DNA from: Advenella kashmirensis W13003
GTDB lineage: Bacteria; Pseudomonadota; Gammaproteobacteria; Burkholderiales; Burkholderiaceae_B
NCBI RefSeq assembly: GCF_000506985.1
Contig: NZ_KI650979.1
Coordinates: 930,001-994,000, forward strand
DNA: 64,000 nt
Direction of reading: 5' to 3'
Shown here: positions 35,611-44,021 of the stretch, in pieces
Numbering within the stretch: position 1 is the first letter of the stretch
How the letters are laid out: every line of letters begins with the position of its first letter
Notes under the pieces: generated by a model
Database searches by the model: none
Seen by the model: only the letters and a program-made list of their open reading frames with translations
What the model was told of the DNA's origin: nothing
Program-made: the position numbers and the translations under genes

Positions 35611-37752
35611 TCATTCAGAAGTGTGACCGGCATGCCGGGGGATCAGCAGTGCGTCGAGCACCACGACACCCTCGCCTTCGGGAAGAACAAGCACCGGATT
35701 CATATCAATTTCCGCCACATCGTCGGCATGGCGGCAGGCAAACTCCGAGAGCCGGGCCAGCGCATGCGCAGCAGCCCGGACATCGGCTTTCTTCCTGCCC
35801 CGCGCGCCGTTTAGCAGCGGGAACAGTTTCAGCGAGCGGATCATAGCCTGCGCTTCATCTTCCGATACCGGCGCGGTCTGCACGGCCACGTCCTGGAGAA
35901 TTTCAGCGTAGATGCCACCGCTGCCGACCATCACGACCGGGCCGAAAACCGGGTCTCTGGAGATGCCCATGATCAGCTCGTTTCCGCCCTTGATCATCGG
36001 ACTGACCAGCACGCCATCCAGCCGGGCGTCAGGCGCGTGCTTCGCGGCAGCCTGCATGATCTGTTCATAAGCGCTGCGCACGGCGGCCTCATCGGCCAGG
36101 TTCAGCAGTACGCCCCCGATTTCAGTTTTGTGGGCAATATCCTGGGATACGATCTTGAGCACCACGGGAAAGCCCGTGCGCACGGCTTGTGTGGCAGCGG
36201 CGTCGGCTGAGGTGACAATCGCTTCGGCCGGCACGGGTATCCCCATCGCGGCAAGCGCTTGTTTGGCAGTATATTCATTGCTGAAGGCCGCGCGATCGAG
36301 TGGCTCCCTGGCGCCACGGTAACCCGTGGTCTCTGGCAATGCCGCCAGTTGTCCCATGCGCACCAGCCCCGCCAGCCCGCTTGCAGTCGCATCAATACCA
36401 GGGAAAACAGGAATGCCCAGGTCATTGATCTCGCGTACGGCATCGGCTGGACCCTGGCTGGTAACCACAAGCAGGCGGTCTGGATAGCGGTGGCGAATCT
36501 CTTTCAACGCTTCCATATACACCCCGCGCAGGCGCGTGTTGTAAAGCGAAAGCGACAGGAAAATCTGCGTTACGTCGGTTTGCGTGTCTTCCATGAGCGC
36601 AGCCAGCGTACCCTGCAGGACGTCTGGACGGGCCGACACTTGTGCGGTCGCATCTACCGGATTGTTCGTGCCCGCCAGCGGCAACACCTTCAAAATCTTG
36701 TCTTTTGTGCCGGCATCCAGTTCGCTGAGCGCCAGGCCGGCCTTCACGGTCGCATCGGCCATCATGATGCCGAAACCGCCCGAGGCGGCCAGCAGCGTGA
36801 TCCGGTTGCCTTTGGGCAGGCCGCCGGGCAGCAGAAGCGACGCGGCGTGCCCAAGCTCCAGCAGTTCTTCGATGGCATTGACGCGCAAGGCGCCGTAGCG
36901 ACGGAAGACGGCATCGATGACCGAATCCGAACCGGCCAGTGCGCCGGTATGCGTGGCCGCTGCGGCCTGGCCCTGATCGGTCGAGCCGATTTTAAGCACG
37001 ATCACCGGTTTATTGTTTTTGCGGGCCAGATCGAGCGCCCGGGTCAGCCTGTCGGCATCGCGGCAGGTTTCCATGCAGCACAGAATCAGGCGTGTTTGCG
37101 TATCGTTGGCCAGCGCGGCAATGCCGTCGGCCACATCGATATCCGCTTCATTGCCGGTGGCGATGAAATGACTGACGCCCAGGCCGCGCCGCGCCACGTT
37201 TTGCACGGCAAAGCTGCCGATATTGCCGGACTGCGAAACAATACCGACCTGACCGGCAGGCGGCATGCTTTGTTCAAGAATAATGGAAAAGGAGCCGATG
37301 ACGCCTTGCGCCACACTGATCGTGCCCAGGCAGTTGGGACCCAGCAGACGCATGCCATGCTTGCGCGCGATCGCTACCAGTTCGGCCTGCAGCGCCGCGC
37401 CTTCCGGCCCGGCTTCTGCAAATCCTGAAGAGAGCACCACCACGCCGCGCACGCCGACGGAGGCGCAATCCTGCATGGCCTTGACGGCAGCCGTTGCGGG
37501 TACCGCGATAATGGCCATGTCGGGGGCGGCCGGCAGTTCACAGAGCGAGGTATAGGCCTGCACGCCCTGGATCACGCCGCCGCGCGGATTGACCGGATAG
37601 ATCTGGCCCTTGTAGCCATATTTGAGCAAAAAATGGATGGGACGCCCACCGATCTTGGTGATATCGTCAGACGCGCCGACGATGGCAATACCCTTGGCCA
37701 TGAAGAAAGCATCCAGCCCCGCGCCGGGCTGAGGCACAGCAAACGTATCCAT
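35611..37752 (-). CDS. Acyl-CoA synthetase, NDP-forming (acetate-CoA ligase family)
   Basis: 713 residues in the single-chain order CoA-binding domain, two succinyl-CoA-ligase-like flavodoxin domains, ATP-grasp. Seen: IAIVGASDDITKIGGRPIHF (about residues 23-42), LLGPNCLGTISVAQGVIGSF, GIVSQSGNIGSFAVQNVARR, the phospho-His loop ATHTGALAGSDSVIDAVFRR (about 258-277), and the ATP-grasp part FPVVLKIVSQDIAHKTEIGG with GRDPVFGPVV-type MVGSGGIYAEIL. It should activate a carboxylic acid with CoA, forming ADP and phosphate. It starts three bases before... the ECH gene stop, so coupling is tight. Confidence 0.92.
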   Translation of the reverse strand: MDTFAVPQPGAGLDAFFMAKGIAIVGASDDITKIGGRPIHFLLKYGYKGQIYPVNPRGGVIQGVQAYTSLCELPAAPDMAIIAVPATAAVKAMQDCASVGVRGVVVLSSGFAEAGPEGAALQAELVAIARKHGMRLLGPNCLGTISVAQGVIGSFSIILEQSMPPAGQVGIVSQSGNIGSFAVQNVARRGLGVSHFIATGNEADIDVADGIAALANDTQTRLILCCMETCRDADRLTRALDLARKNNKPVIVLKIGSTDQGQAAAATHTGALAGSDSVIDAVFRRYGALRVNAIEELLELGHAASLLLPGGLPKGNRITLLAASGGFGIMMADATVKAGLALSELDAGTKDKILKVLPLAGTNNPVDATAQVSARPDVLQGTLAALMEDTQTDVTQIFLSLSLYNTRLRGVYMEALKEIRHRYPDRLLVVTSQGPADAVREINDLGIPVFPGIDATASGLAGLVRMGQLAALPETTGYRGAREPLDRAAFSNEYTAKQALAAMGIPVPAEAIVTSADAAATQAVRTGFPVVLKIVSQDIAHKTEIGGVLLNLADEAAVRSAYEQIMQAAAKHAPDARLDGVLVSPMIKGGNELIMGISRDPVFGPVVMVGSGGIYAEILQDVAVQTAPVSEDEAQAMIRSLKLFPLLNGARGRKKADVRAAAHALARLSEFACRHADDVAEIDMNPVLVLPEGEGVVVLDALLIPRHAGHTSE

Positions 37753-37755
37753 CGC

Positions 37756-38526
37756 TCAGCAGCCTTTGAATTTGGGTTCGCGTTTTTCCAGAAACGCCAT
37801 GCGCGCTTCACGTGCATCTTCGGTCTTGGCCAGCAGCATGGTGAATTCCTGCTCAAAGCGATAGGCATCGCGCTGCGGCATGACATCTACCATATTGGCC
37901 GCGCGCTTGGCGTAAATCGTTGCCAGCGGCGCCTTGGCAGCGATCACGCGGGCCAGTTCCATGGTCACGGGCAGCAGTTCTTCCGGCTTGAGCACGTCTT
38001 CAATGACATTACGGCGCAGCAGATCATGGGCGGTCAGGCGCTCCCCGGTATAGAACATGCGGCGCAGCGTCGAGCGGCCAAAAAGCGTGCGCAGCATTGA
38101 CGCGCCGCCCGCCAGGCCGACGTTGATTTCGGGCATGCCGAAAGTGGCATTCTCTGAGGCATACAAAATATCGCAGGCGGCGGCCAGGCCGAGTCCCGCA
38201 CCGAGCGCCGCCCCGTTGACGGCGGCGATGACAGGCTTGGCGCATTCGCGAATGGCGTTGCCGGTTTCGCGCGTAATACGATTGTGTTCAAGAAAATCAC
38301 CGGGGATATCCTGATTGGGCCGGTCTTTCAGATCGGCGCCGGCGCAGAAGATCGAACCGCTGGCCGTGAGAACGGCGCAGCGCACGTCGTCGCGTGCCGA
38401 GATTTCATCGAACGCCGCTACCAACTGGCGACGCATGTCGCGACTCAGGGCATTGACGGGCTTGCGATCCATCGTCACCAGCGCGACGTAGTCCGATACT
38501 TCAATATGAACACATTTTTCAGTCAT
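37756..38526 (-). CDS. Enoyl-CoA hydratase/isomerase family protein
   Basis: 256 residues from the ATG at 38526 (MTEKCVHIEVSDYVALVTMD); the GTG at 38574 is less likely. Crotonase landmarks: FCAGADLKDR (oxyanion-hole strand, about residues 63-72), AAVNGAALGAGLGLAAACDI (second oxyanion Gly and helix, about 106-125) and FGMPEINVGLAGGASMLRTL, where Glu is one of the usual catalytic acids. It should hydrate the enoyl-CoA formed by the dehydrogenase pair, or isomerise it. Gap of three bases to the ligase gene downstream and 103 bases to the flavin reductase gene upstream. Confidence 0.91.
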   Translation of the reverse strand: MTEKCVHIEVSDYVALVTMDRKPVNALSRDMRRQLVAAFDEISARDDVRCAVLTASGSIFCAGADLKDRPNQDIPGDFLEHNRITRETGNAIRECAKPVIAAVNGAALGAGLGLAAACDILYASENATFGMPEINVGLAGGASMLRTLFGRSTLRRMFYTGERLTAHDLLRRNVIEDVLKPEELLPVTMELARVIAAKAPLATIYAKRAANMVDVMPQRDAYRFEQEFTMLLAKTEDAREARMAFLEKREPKFKGC

Positions 38527-38629
38527 GATATTTGCTTTGTTGAATTCTGTTTGGGGTTGTCTTTGTTCGAGCACCGCAGGTTGCCCCGCGGCAGATCCTC
38601 CACAGCCTGGCCACAGGCTGCCTGCAAGT

Positions 38630-39424
38630 CTAGCCGGGCAGCGGCTCCAGGCGGTGCATACCGGCGTTGAAATTGATCATGGGACTGGCCTGACGGCTGA
38701 CCGAGCGGCGGATTTTGCCAACGATCATGCGATGCGTGCCCAGCGCCTGTGTATTGACGATATCACATTCCACGGTAGCCAGCGCGTCGCTCAACACGGG
38801 CTGGTCATGCAGGCCATTGCGCCAGTTGCCTTTGGAAAAGCGCGCCGGCCCCTGTTTTTCGCACAGAAAAGTGGACAATACATCTTTATGTTCTTCACCC
38901 AGCACATTGGCAACGAAACGATTGTTTGCCAGCAGCGACGGCACAATGGATGAGCGTTCATCAATAAAGAAGCCAACCAGCGGTGGCTCGGCAGAGATGG
39001 AGGTCAGGCTGGAGACAATCAGTCCGGCAACGCCGTCACCACTGCCGGTCGTCACGGCGCTGATGCCCGCCGGCAGTGCGCGCATGGCGGCCTTGAATTC
39101 GACTTCAGTGACGACCTCATCGATTTCATTGCGTTCAATGTGAACACGTACGTCACCCTGGTCATCGACCCAGCCCGCCTTGGCGGCATAGGCGATCATG
39201 CCGGCAAAGCCGCTTTCCCACTCGACATCGCCCGCGCGACCGCAAAGGTAGCGCAATACAGCCGGCGACAGCCGGATATGGTCCTCGTCTTCCCGCCGAC
39301 CGATTTTCTGTATCGCCCGCTCCAGCTTTTCGGGCGGAAGCGGATCGACCAGAATATCGAGTTTGCGAAATTCTGCAGAATCAAGAACAGTGACCGCACC
39401 GGTGTTTGTCAGATGAATGCGCAC
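38630..39424 (-). CDS. Flavin reductase domain protein with unknown N-terminal domain
   Basis: 264 residues. Residues about 105-264 are an HpaC-like flavin reductase: AMRALPAGISAVTTGSGDGV, GLIVSSLTSISAEPPLVGFF, SIVPSLLANNRFVANVLGEE and THRMIVGKIRRSV. It would supply reduced FMN or FAD to the luciferase-like monooxygenase encoded 21 bases upstream. Residues 1-100 (LPPEKLERAIQKIGRREDED, then LSPAVLRYLCGRAGDVEWES) match no domain I recognise and make the protein about 100 residues longer than HpaC. It may dock the partner oxygenase or the substrate. Confidence 0.85.
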   Translation of the reverse strand: MRIHLTNTGAVTVLDSAEFRKLDILVDPLPPEKLERAIQKIGRREDEDHIRLSPAVLRYLCGRAGDVEWESGFAGMIAYAAKAGWVDDQGDVRVHIERNEIDEVVTEVEFKAAMRALPAGISAVTTGSGDGVAGLIVSSLTSISAEPPLVGFFIDERSSIVPSLLANNRFVANVLGEEHKDVLSTFLCEKQGPARFSKGNWRNGLHDQPVLSDALATVECDIVNTQALGTHRMIVGKIRRSVSRQASPMINFNAGMHRLEPLPG

Positions 39425-39445
39425 GATTGTCTCCTTGGGTATGCC

Positions 39446-40507
39446 TCAGGCAGCTGCCTTCAGACCCAGTTCCTTATTGACGGCCGGAATGATTTTCTCA
39501 CCCCAGAGTTCGATTTGTTTGAGCATGGTTTTCTGGTCAAAGTCACCCAGCTGGGTTTGCAGGGCAATATGCTTGGGCTTGAGAATGCTGATTTCTTCCA
39601 GCAATTTGTCGATGACCTGGTTGACCGAGCCGACCGGCAGGTTCTTGCGCAGTTCGTCGAAACTCATGTCGGTTGGCGAAGGCACTTCCTGGATCATATA
39701 ACCGTCTTCGGACTGGGCGCGGCGGAATTTCAGGCTTTCGGAAATCCGGCGCTGGAAGCGGGCACAATCCAGATAGGCGTCGATTTCTGACTTATTGTCG
39801 GAGGCATAACCGCAACGAAGGAAGCCGAATTTGACATCGCGATCCAGATCCTTGCCGTTGTCATCGGCGACTTTTTCGAGTCGTTCACGCAGTTCTTTGA
39901 TGCCGTCATTGCCCTTGAGCAACGCGGTCACGAACAGATTATGATTTTCGCTCACACCACGGCCGAGGGCGACAGGGTTGCCCGAGGTAATCCACAGCGG
40001 CGGCATCGGATTTTGCTGACAGCGAACCGCAATCGAGCTGGGGGGCAGTTTCAGAAACTCACCCTCATATTCAAAGGTCTTTTGTGTCAGACCCATGGGA
40101 ATCATGTCGAGAAATTCGTTATAGATTTTTGAAGCATCTTCCAGCTTGACACCGAACCGTTCAAACTCAAAAGCCTGGTAACCCGAACCGATACCCAGAT
40201 CCAGACGACCGTCGGAGACGGTGTCCACAAATCCGACTTCAGCCAGGAAGCGCGCCGGGTGATACAAAGGCAGAATACACACCGCAGTGCCAAGGCGAAT
40301 GCGCTTGGTCATGCCGGCACAGTGCGCCACCATCATCAGGGGTGAAGGCGACAGGGAATAATTGTTGAAGTGATGCTCTGCATACCAGGCGTTGTTGAAT
40401 CCGGCCTGTTCTGCAGCGATTGTTTGTTCGACCGAATTGTTGATGACTTGCTTTGACGACTGATGGTAGCCGCGCTGTTGTGCAAGAATAAATACACCGA
40501 ATTCCAT
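39446..40507 (-). CDS. LLM-class flavin-dependent monooxygenase (bacterial luciferase family)
   Basis: 353 residues, TIM-barrel bacterial-luciferase-like. Seen: MEFGVFILAQQRGYHQSS, AEQAGFNNAWYAEHHFNNYS (about residues 32-51), IRLGTAVCILPLYHPARFLA and VDTVSDGRLDLGIGSGYQAF (about 93-112), PPLWITSGNPVALGRG and a C-terminal GSVNQVIDKLLEEISILKPK. Such enzymes use reduced flavin from a partner reductase for hydroxylation, Baeyer-Villiger oxidation or desulfonation. First gene of the operon, followed by the reductase gene. A LysR-type dyad lies between it and the divergent LysR gene. Substrate unknown. Confidence 0.92.
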   Translation of the reverse strand: MEFGVFILAQQRGYHQSSKQVINNSVEQTIAAEQAGFNNAWYAEHHFNNYSLSPSPLMMVAHCAGMTKRIRLGTAVCILPLYHPARFLAEVGFVDTVSDGRLDLGIGSGYQAFEFERFGVKLEDASKIYNEFLDMIPMGLTQKTFEYEGEFLKLPPSSIAVRCQQNPMPPLWITSGNPVALGRGVSENHNLFVTALLKGNDGIKELRERLEKVADDNGKDLDRDVKFGFLRCGYASDNKSEIDAYLDCARFQRRISESLKFRRAQSEDGYMIQEVPSPTDMSFDELRKNLPVGSVNQVIDKLLEEISILKPKHIALQTQLGDFDQKTMLKQIELWGEKIIPAVNKELGLKAAA

Positions 40508-40528
40508 GAGAACTCCTCTCCAGTATGT

Positions 40529-40549
40529 ATTGATTTGACTTGCATCAAT
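40529..40549. promoter_or_regulatory. LysR-type operator between monooxygenase operon and lysR
   Basis: ATTGAT (40529-40534) and ATCAAT (40544-40549) make a perfect inverted repeat with a 9-base spacer and contain the T-N11-A core of LysR binding sites. The site lies 22 bases upstream of the monooxygenase ATG in the 113-base divergent gap. A site so close to the start could overlap the promoter or leader. Control by the LysR protein encoded at 40621-41556 is inferred. Confidence 0.65.
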
Positions 40550-40620
40550 CTTAAATTATAATCAGCCGATGATGGAATAGCCAAAATTCGGCAGTCTGTC
40601 CTGCGTATATTGAGGTAATC

Positions 40621-41556
40621 ATGGATCGTCTTAGAGCAATGGAGCTTTTCCTGTCGGTATCCCGTACCGGCAGTTTTACGGAAACCGCAAGGCAGTTCGG
40701 TGTATCGCCGACGTCCGTCTCGCGCATGATTACCGACCTGGAGCAGGAACTTACTGTACGGCTGCTGCTGCGTTCGACCCGGCAGGTCATGCTGACCGAA
40801 GCAGGCCAGGAATACGCACACCAGCTCGATGGCATTTTGTGGAGCATCCACCACGCCCATGACAATATTACGGCGATCAGCTCTTCTCCCCAGGGACTGT
40901 TGCGCGTGCACTCCCGGGTCATGTTCGGCGTAGGCGTGCTGACCCCGCTTATTGCGCGTTTCAGGGCGCTTTATCCCGATATTCATGTTGAATTGCTGCT
41001 GGCCGAAGCCCAGGCCGATCTGCGCCTGCAGCAGATCGATGTGGATTTTCGCATTGCGCCCCCCGTGGAGGCGGGGCTCAAACGCCGCATTCTTTTCAAA
41101 AGCGAACGCTATCTTGTCGCCTCGCCTGACTATATCGCCACCATGCCGGAGCTGACCAGTCCGCCGCAACTGACGAATCACGCCTGCCTGTGCTATCTGA
41201 AACCGGGGGAACGCTATGTGTGCCGCTTTATGTCGGAAAAAGGCGTTGAAGAGGTCCCGCTTAATCCTCGCCATGTGACCAATAGCGGCATTGTGCAACT
41301 GGAGCTGGCGCGGCTGGGCGAAGGCATTGCCCTGCTGGATGATTATACGGTCGCCAACGATATCGCCCAGGGCCGCCTGGTGCGGCTCTTGCCGGATTTC
41401 CGGGTGACCAATTCGTCTTTTGAAGATGGCATTTACGCGACGATTCTGGATACGCCTATGATTCCCGCCAAAATCCGCGTGTTTCTGGACTTTGTGGCCG
41501 CAGAGGTGTCGGGTAGCGACCGGCGCTTTCTGGCGTATCGGCAATTGGGCGCTTGA
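40621..41556 (+). CDS. LysR-family transcriptional regulator
   Basis: 311 residues. N-terminal winged helix MDRLRAMELFLSVSRTGSFT, then RQFGVSPTSVSRMITDLEQE (recognition helix, about residues 24-43) and LLLRSTRQVMLTEAGQEYAH. The effector domain follows from about residue 90 (GLLRVHSRVMFGVGVLTPLI). It resembles the CrgA/AaeR-like LysR subgroup. Divergent from the catabolic operon with a LysR dyad in between, so it is very likely the pathway regulator; whether it activates or represses is not known. Confidence 0.92.
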   Translation: MDRLRAMELFLSVSRTGSFTETARQFGVSPTSVSRMITDLEQELTVRLLLRSTRQVMLTEAGQEYAHQLDGILWSIHHAHDNITAISSSPQGLLRVHSRVMFGVGVLTPLIARFRALYPDIHVELLLAEAQADLRLQQIDVDFRIAPPVEAGLKRRILFKSERYLVASPDYIATMPELTSPPQLTNHACLCYLKPGERYVCRFMSEKGVEEVPLNPRHVTNSGIVQLELARLGEGIALLDDYTVANDIAQGRLVRLLPDFRVTNSSFEDGIYATILDTPMIPAKIRVFLDFVAAEVSGSDRRFLAYRQLGA

Positions 41557-41634
41557 ACAATCAACCTGGCTGGCGGTCAGTATGGCCGACAATCCGGCTG
41601 GCTGACGATCAAGCGCGCAGGTCCGGGCAGGTGA

Positions 41635-42528
41635 TCAGACCGGCAGGCCGATACGGCTGCGCGCGGGCGGCATGCCCTGCGCTCCACAGCCACGAATGCG
41701 CAAGATTGCGCCGTCCAGCGGGCCATCGGCGCGCAGGCGACCGCTGTCGCTGATGGACGTCACATAGAGTTCATCCAGATGCTCGCCCCCAAAGCAAAGC
41801 GACGCCGGATGCGTCAGGGGCACGGCAATTTTGTGGGTCAGCGCGCCGTCCGGACCGAAGCGTGCAATGGCGCCGACACGTACCAGAGCAGTCCACAGGC
41901 CTCCCTGAGAATCAAAACAGCACCCGTCAGGGCCGGAGTCATATGCGTCTGTATTGATAAAGAGGCGACGATCGGCAAGCGTACCGTCGGCTACCATGGT
42001 ATAGGAGCTGATGCTGCGGGTGCTGCTGTCGCTCACATACAGGCGCCCGTCCAGCGGATTAACGCAGGGTCCGTTGGTAATGCCGATGCCCGTGTCCAGC
42101 TTCATGAGGCCGCCATCCGGCCGGATGCGATACAACCCGCCCAGCGGCGGTTCATTGTTGTCCCGGTAAACATGCATGGTACCGACAATAAAACTGCCAT
42201 CCGGCATGGGCTCGCCATCGTTCAGGCGCAAATGGGAGTGACTGTCATCAATTCGCGCGATCAAGTGCTGTGCGCCTGTCGCCGGATCCACCAGGACAAT
42301 GTCTTCCTTGAGCGCGACCAGCAGGCGACCGTCTGCATTCAGGCAGAATGATCCAGCCGGTGCGGGCACCGTCACGCTTGCTGCAATCTGTCCCGTTGCC
42401 GGATCAAGTCGCTGGATCAGACCAGCCCGGGCGTCTATAAACCACAGTTGCCGGTGTTCCGTATCCCAGATTGGGCATTCACCCAGTGCGGCCCGGATGG
42501 TGCCGACTGGTTCGATTTCAATTTGCAT
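41635..42528 (-). CDS. SMP-30/gluconolactonase family protein
   Basis: 297 residues of the six-bladed SMP-30/regucalcin propeller: LGECPIWDTEHRQLWFIDAR (metal-ligand Glu in blade one, about residues 15-34), RLNDGEPMPDGSFIVGTMH (about 103-121; N and D ligands), GITNGPCVNPLDGRLYVSDS and GPDGCCFDSQGGLWTALVRV. These enzymes hydrolyse sugar lactones with a divalent metal. It follows a Bug gene by 98 bases on the same strand, and the PQQ glucose dehydrogenase gene, whose product makes gluconolactone, lies nearby; however no signal peptide is visible, so it is cytoplasmic and a direct link is uncertain. Confidence 0.9.
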   Translation of the reverse strand: MQIEIEPVGTIRAALGECPIWDTEHRQLWFIDARAGLIQRLDPATGQIAASVTVPAPAGSFCLNADGRLLVALKEDIVLVDPATGAQHLIARIDDSHSHLRLNDGEPMPDGSFIVGTMHVYRDNNEPPLGGLYRIRPDGGLMKLDTGIGITNGPCVNPLDGRLYVSDSSTRSISSYTMVADGTLADRRLFINTDAYDSGPDGCCFDSQGGLWTALVRVGAIARFGPDGALTHKIAVPLTHPASLCFGGEHLDELYVTSISDSGRLRADGPLDGAILRIRGCGAQGMPPARSRIGLPV

Positions 42529-42555
42529 AGGTCAGATGGCTGTCGAATGGCTGTC

Positions 42556-42607
42556 GCGAACCGCGCAGGGGCATGGCGTTGCTTTGGCATTGCCCCCTGC
42601 GGTTCGC
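42556..42607 (-). repeat. Long imperfect stem-loop between Bug and SMP-30 genes
   Basis: GCGAACCGC (42556-42564) pairs perfectly with GCGGTTCGC (42599-42607), and AGGGGCA (42567-42573) pairs with TGCCCCCT (42591-42598) with a bulge. The result is a near-perfect stem of about 17 pairs with a 17-base loop. On the minus strand no T tract follows. It may uncouple expression of the receptor and the lactonase, stabilise the upstream mRNA, or be a dispersed repetitive palindrome. Confidence 0.6.
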
Positions 42608-42626
42608 TTGCCGGGCTGCCGCATCG

Positions 42627-43601
42627 TTAGTTGATGACGATATTATTGTCCCGGATGACTTTACCCCAGTACTGGCGATCGGCCTGCAATTGAGCATCCA
42701 GTACCTGCGGGCCACCGGCCTTTTCCGTCTGACCATTATCCCTAAGCAGCTTGCGGAACTTCTCGGTTTTGACCGTGTGGACGGCAGCGGCGGAGATTTT
42801 TGCAATGACCTCGGGCGGTGTACCTTTAGGAGCATGCAGGGAAGTCCAATAGGATGATTTAAGCTGTGGGTACCCCAGTTCAGTCACCGTGGGGATATCA
42901 GGAAATGAGGGGTCCCGTTTATCGGTCGTGAGCGCCAGTATTTTCAGATCGCCCGCTTTCTGATGCTCGATCAGGGCGATGGGCGTAGCGTAGGACAGAT
43001 CACCGCGGCCAGCCATCAGATCGATCAGGGAGGCCGTATTGTTCTTATAGGCGACGGCCGTCAGCGGCACGCCGAACGCAGTGGACACTACACGACCGAA
43101 CAGATCCGTCACACTGCCAGGCCCCATGGTGCCATAAAGCAGGGGCTTATCGGATTTTTTTGCATAGGCGACCAGTTCTCCCAGGGAATTGACCCCCATT
43201 GAACTGGGAACCGTGAGAGTTAACGGACCGTCAAACAGCATGGCAACCGACTCGAAACTGTCGAACTGATATTGCAAATTGGGCCGCAGCATAATATTGA
43301 GCGAGATCGGTCCCGTTCCACCCAGAAGCAGTGTTGTGCCGTCGGGCCGGGCACGCGCCACATACGAGGCGCCGATAATGCCATTGGCCCCGCCTTTGTT
43401 CTCGACGATCACGTGGCGGCCCAGCTCCTTGGCCATGCCCTCGGCCAGCAGGCGCGCGAAGTTGTCATTCGTACCTCCCCCGGCGTAGGGGACGACGATG
43501 GTAATAGGTTTGTCGTCTGCCTGGGCGCAGGCCGGCATCGACGTGGCAAGGACGCTGCTGAATGCAGCAGCAATAAAAAGGCGTCGCTTGATGTTGCTCA
43601 T
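42627..43601 (-). CDS. TctC/Bug-family periplasmic receptor
   Basis: 324 residues. Signal peptide MSNIKRRLFIAAAFSSVLAT to the AQA-type site near residue 28, then the Bug motifs ITIVVPYAGGGTNDNFARLL, IVENKGGANGIIGASYVARA, LLYGTMGPGSVTDLFGR and LALTTDKRDPSFPDIPTVTE. First of a two-gene unit with the SMP-30 lactonase, suggesting a sugar acid or lactone ligand (inference). The gene is divergent from gcd, and a 12-bp inverted repeat lies 38 bases upstream of its start. Confidence 0.93.
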   Translation of the reverse strand: MSNIKRRLFIAAAFSSVLATSMPACAQADDKPITIVVPYAGGGTNDNFARLLAEGMAKELGRHVIVENKGGANGIIGASYVARARPDGTTLLLGGTGPISLNIMLRPNLQYQFDSFESVAMLFDGPLTLTVPSSMGVNSLGELVAYAKKSDKPLLYGTMGPGSVTDLFGRVVSTAFGVPLTAVAYKNNTASLIDLMAGRGDLSYATPIALIEHQKAGDLKILALTTDKRDPSFPDIPTVTELGYPQLKSSYWTSLHAPKGTPPEVIAKISAAAVHTVKTEKFRKLLRDNGQTEKAGGPQVLDAQLQADRQYWGKVIRDNNIVIN

Positions 43602-43638
43602 CTATGTTCCTCCAGAACTATTCTGTGCCCTGCAATGA

Positions 43639-43680
43639 CAAACGTCATCACGCCGGCATTGGTGCGCATGATGACGTTTG
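43639..43680. promoter_or_regulatory. 12-bp inverted repeat upstream of the Bug gene
   Basis: CAAACGTCATCA (43639-43650) and TGATGACGTTTG (43669-43680) are a perfect 12-bp inverted repeat with an 18-base spacer. The left arm also takes part in a smaller dyad ATGAC-aaac-GTCAT (43635-43648). Position in the 420-base divergent gap between the Bug gene and gcd suggests a regulatory site. The half-site ATGACGTTTG recurs once more directly before gcd. Confidence 0.65.
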
Positions 43681-43988
43681 AGCTATCTTCAATACAGATC
43701 ACCGTGCCCGGACACCGCAATGCGTTCCTGACTTTGCCTGCAGGGCTATATAGAGGAGACAATCATATATTTGATTCGTGCTAATTATTACCCCAGCAGA
43801 TTGCAGTACTGTTTTACCTGAATGCTCCGTAAAGCCTCTGCCAACCGAAACGAGGGCGAAAAGCGAAAATGCGACGAAATAGCCGGATGCCGCGCCAATA
43901 AATAGGAACAAGCCGGTGCGCAGCTGTTGCGAACCCGCCAAATACTGGATATTTCAACTGAATACTCTTATATAAGATATATAATCAA

Positions 43989-43998
43989 ATGACGTTTG
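43989..43998 (+). promoter_or_regulatory. Third copy of the ATGACGTTTG motif, in the gcd leader
   Basis: ATGACGTTTG here repeats exactly the right half-site at 43671-43680. It lies just after an AT-rich TATAAGATATATAAT stretch that could be the gcd -10 region and ten bases before the ribosome site, so a bound protein would block transcription or its start. The rest of the 43602-44021 gap shows no supported gene. Confidence 0.45.
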
Positions 43999-44021
43999 AA
44001 ATTAATGGGGGGAGAAAAACC

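Noticed and set aside
36259-37428. Plus-strand frame of 389 codons opposite the first NDP-forming ligase gene
   Set aside because: Antisense shadow without ribosome site or domain.
43699-43941. Minus-strand frame of 80 codons with a hydrophobic stretch (GLFLFIGAASGYFVAFSLFA)
   Set aside because: It needs a TTG start with no ribosome site, lies across a divergent promoter region and overlaps the likely gcd upstream control region; no family recognised.
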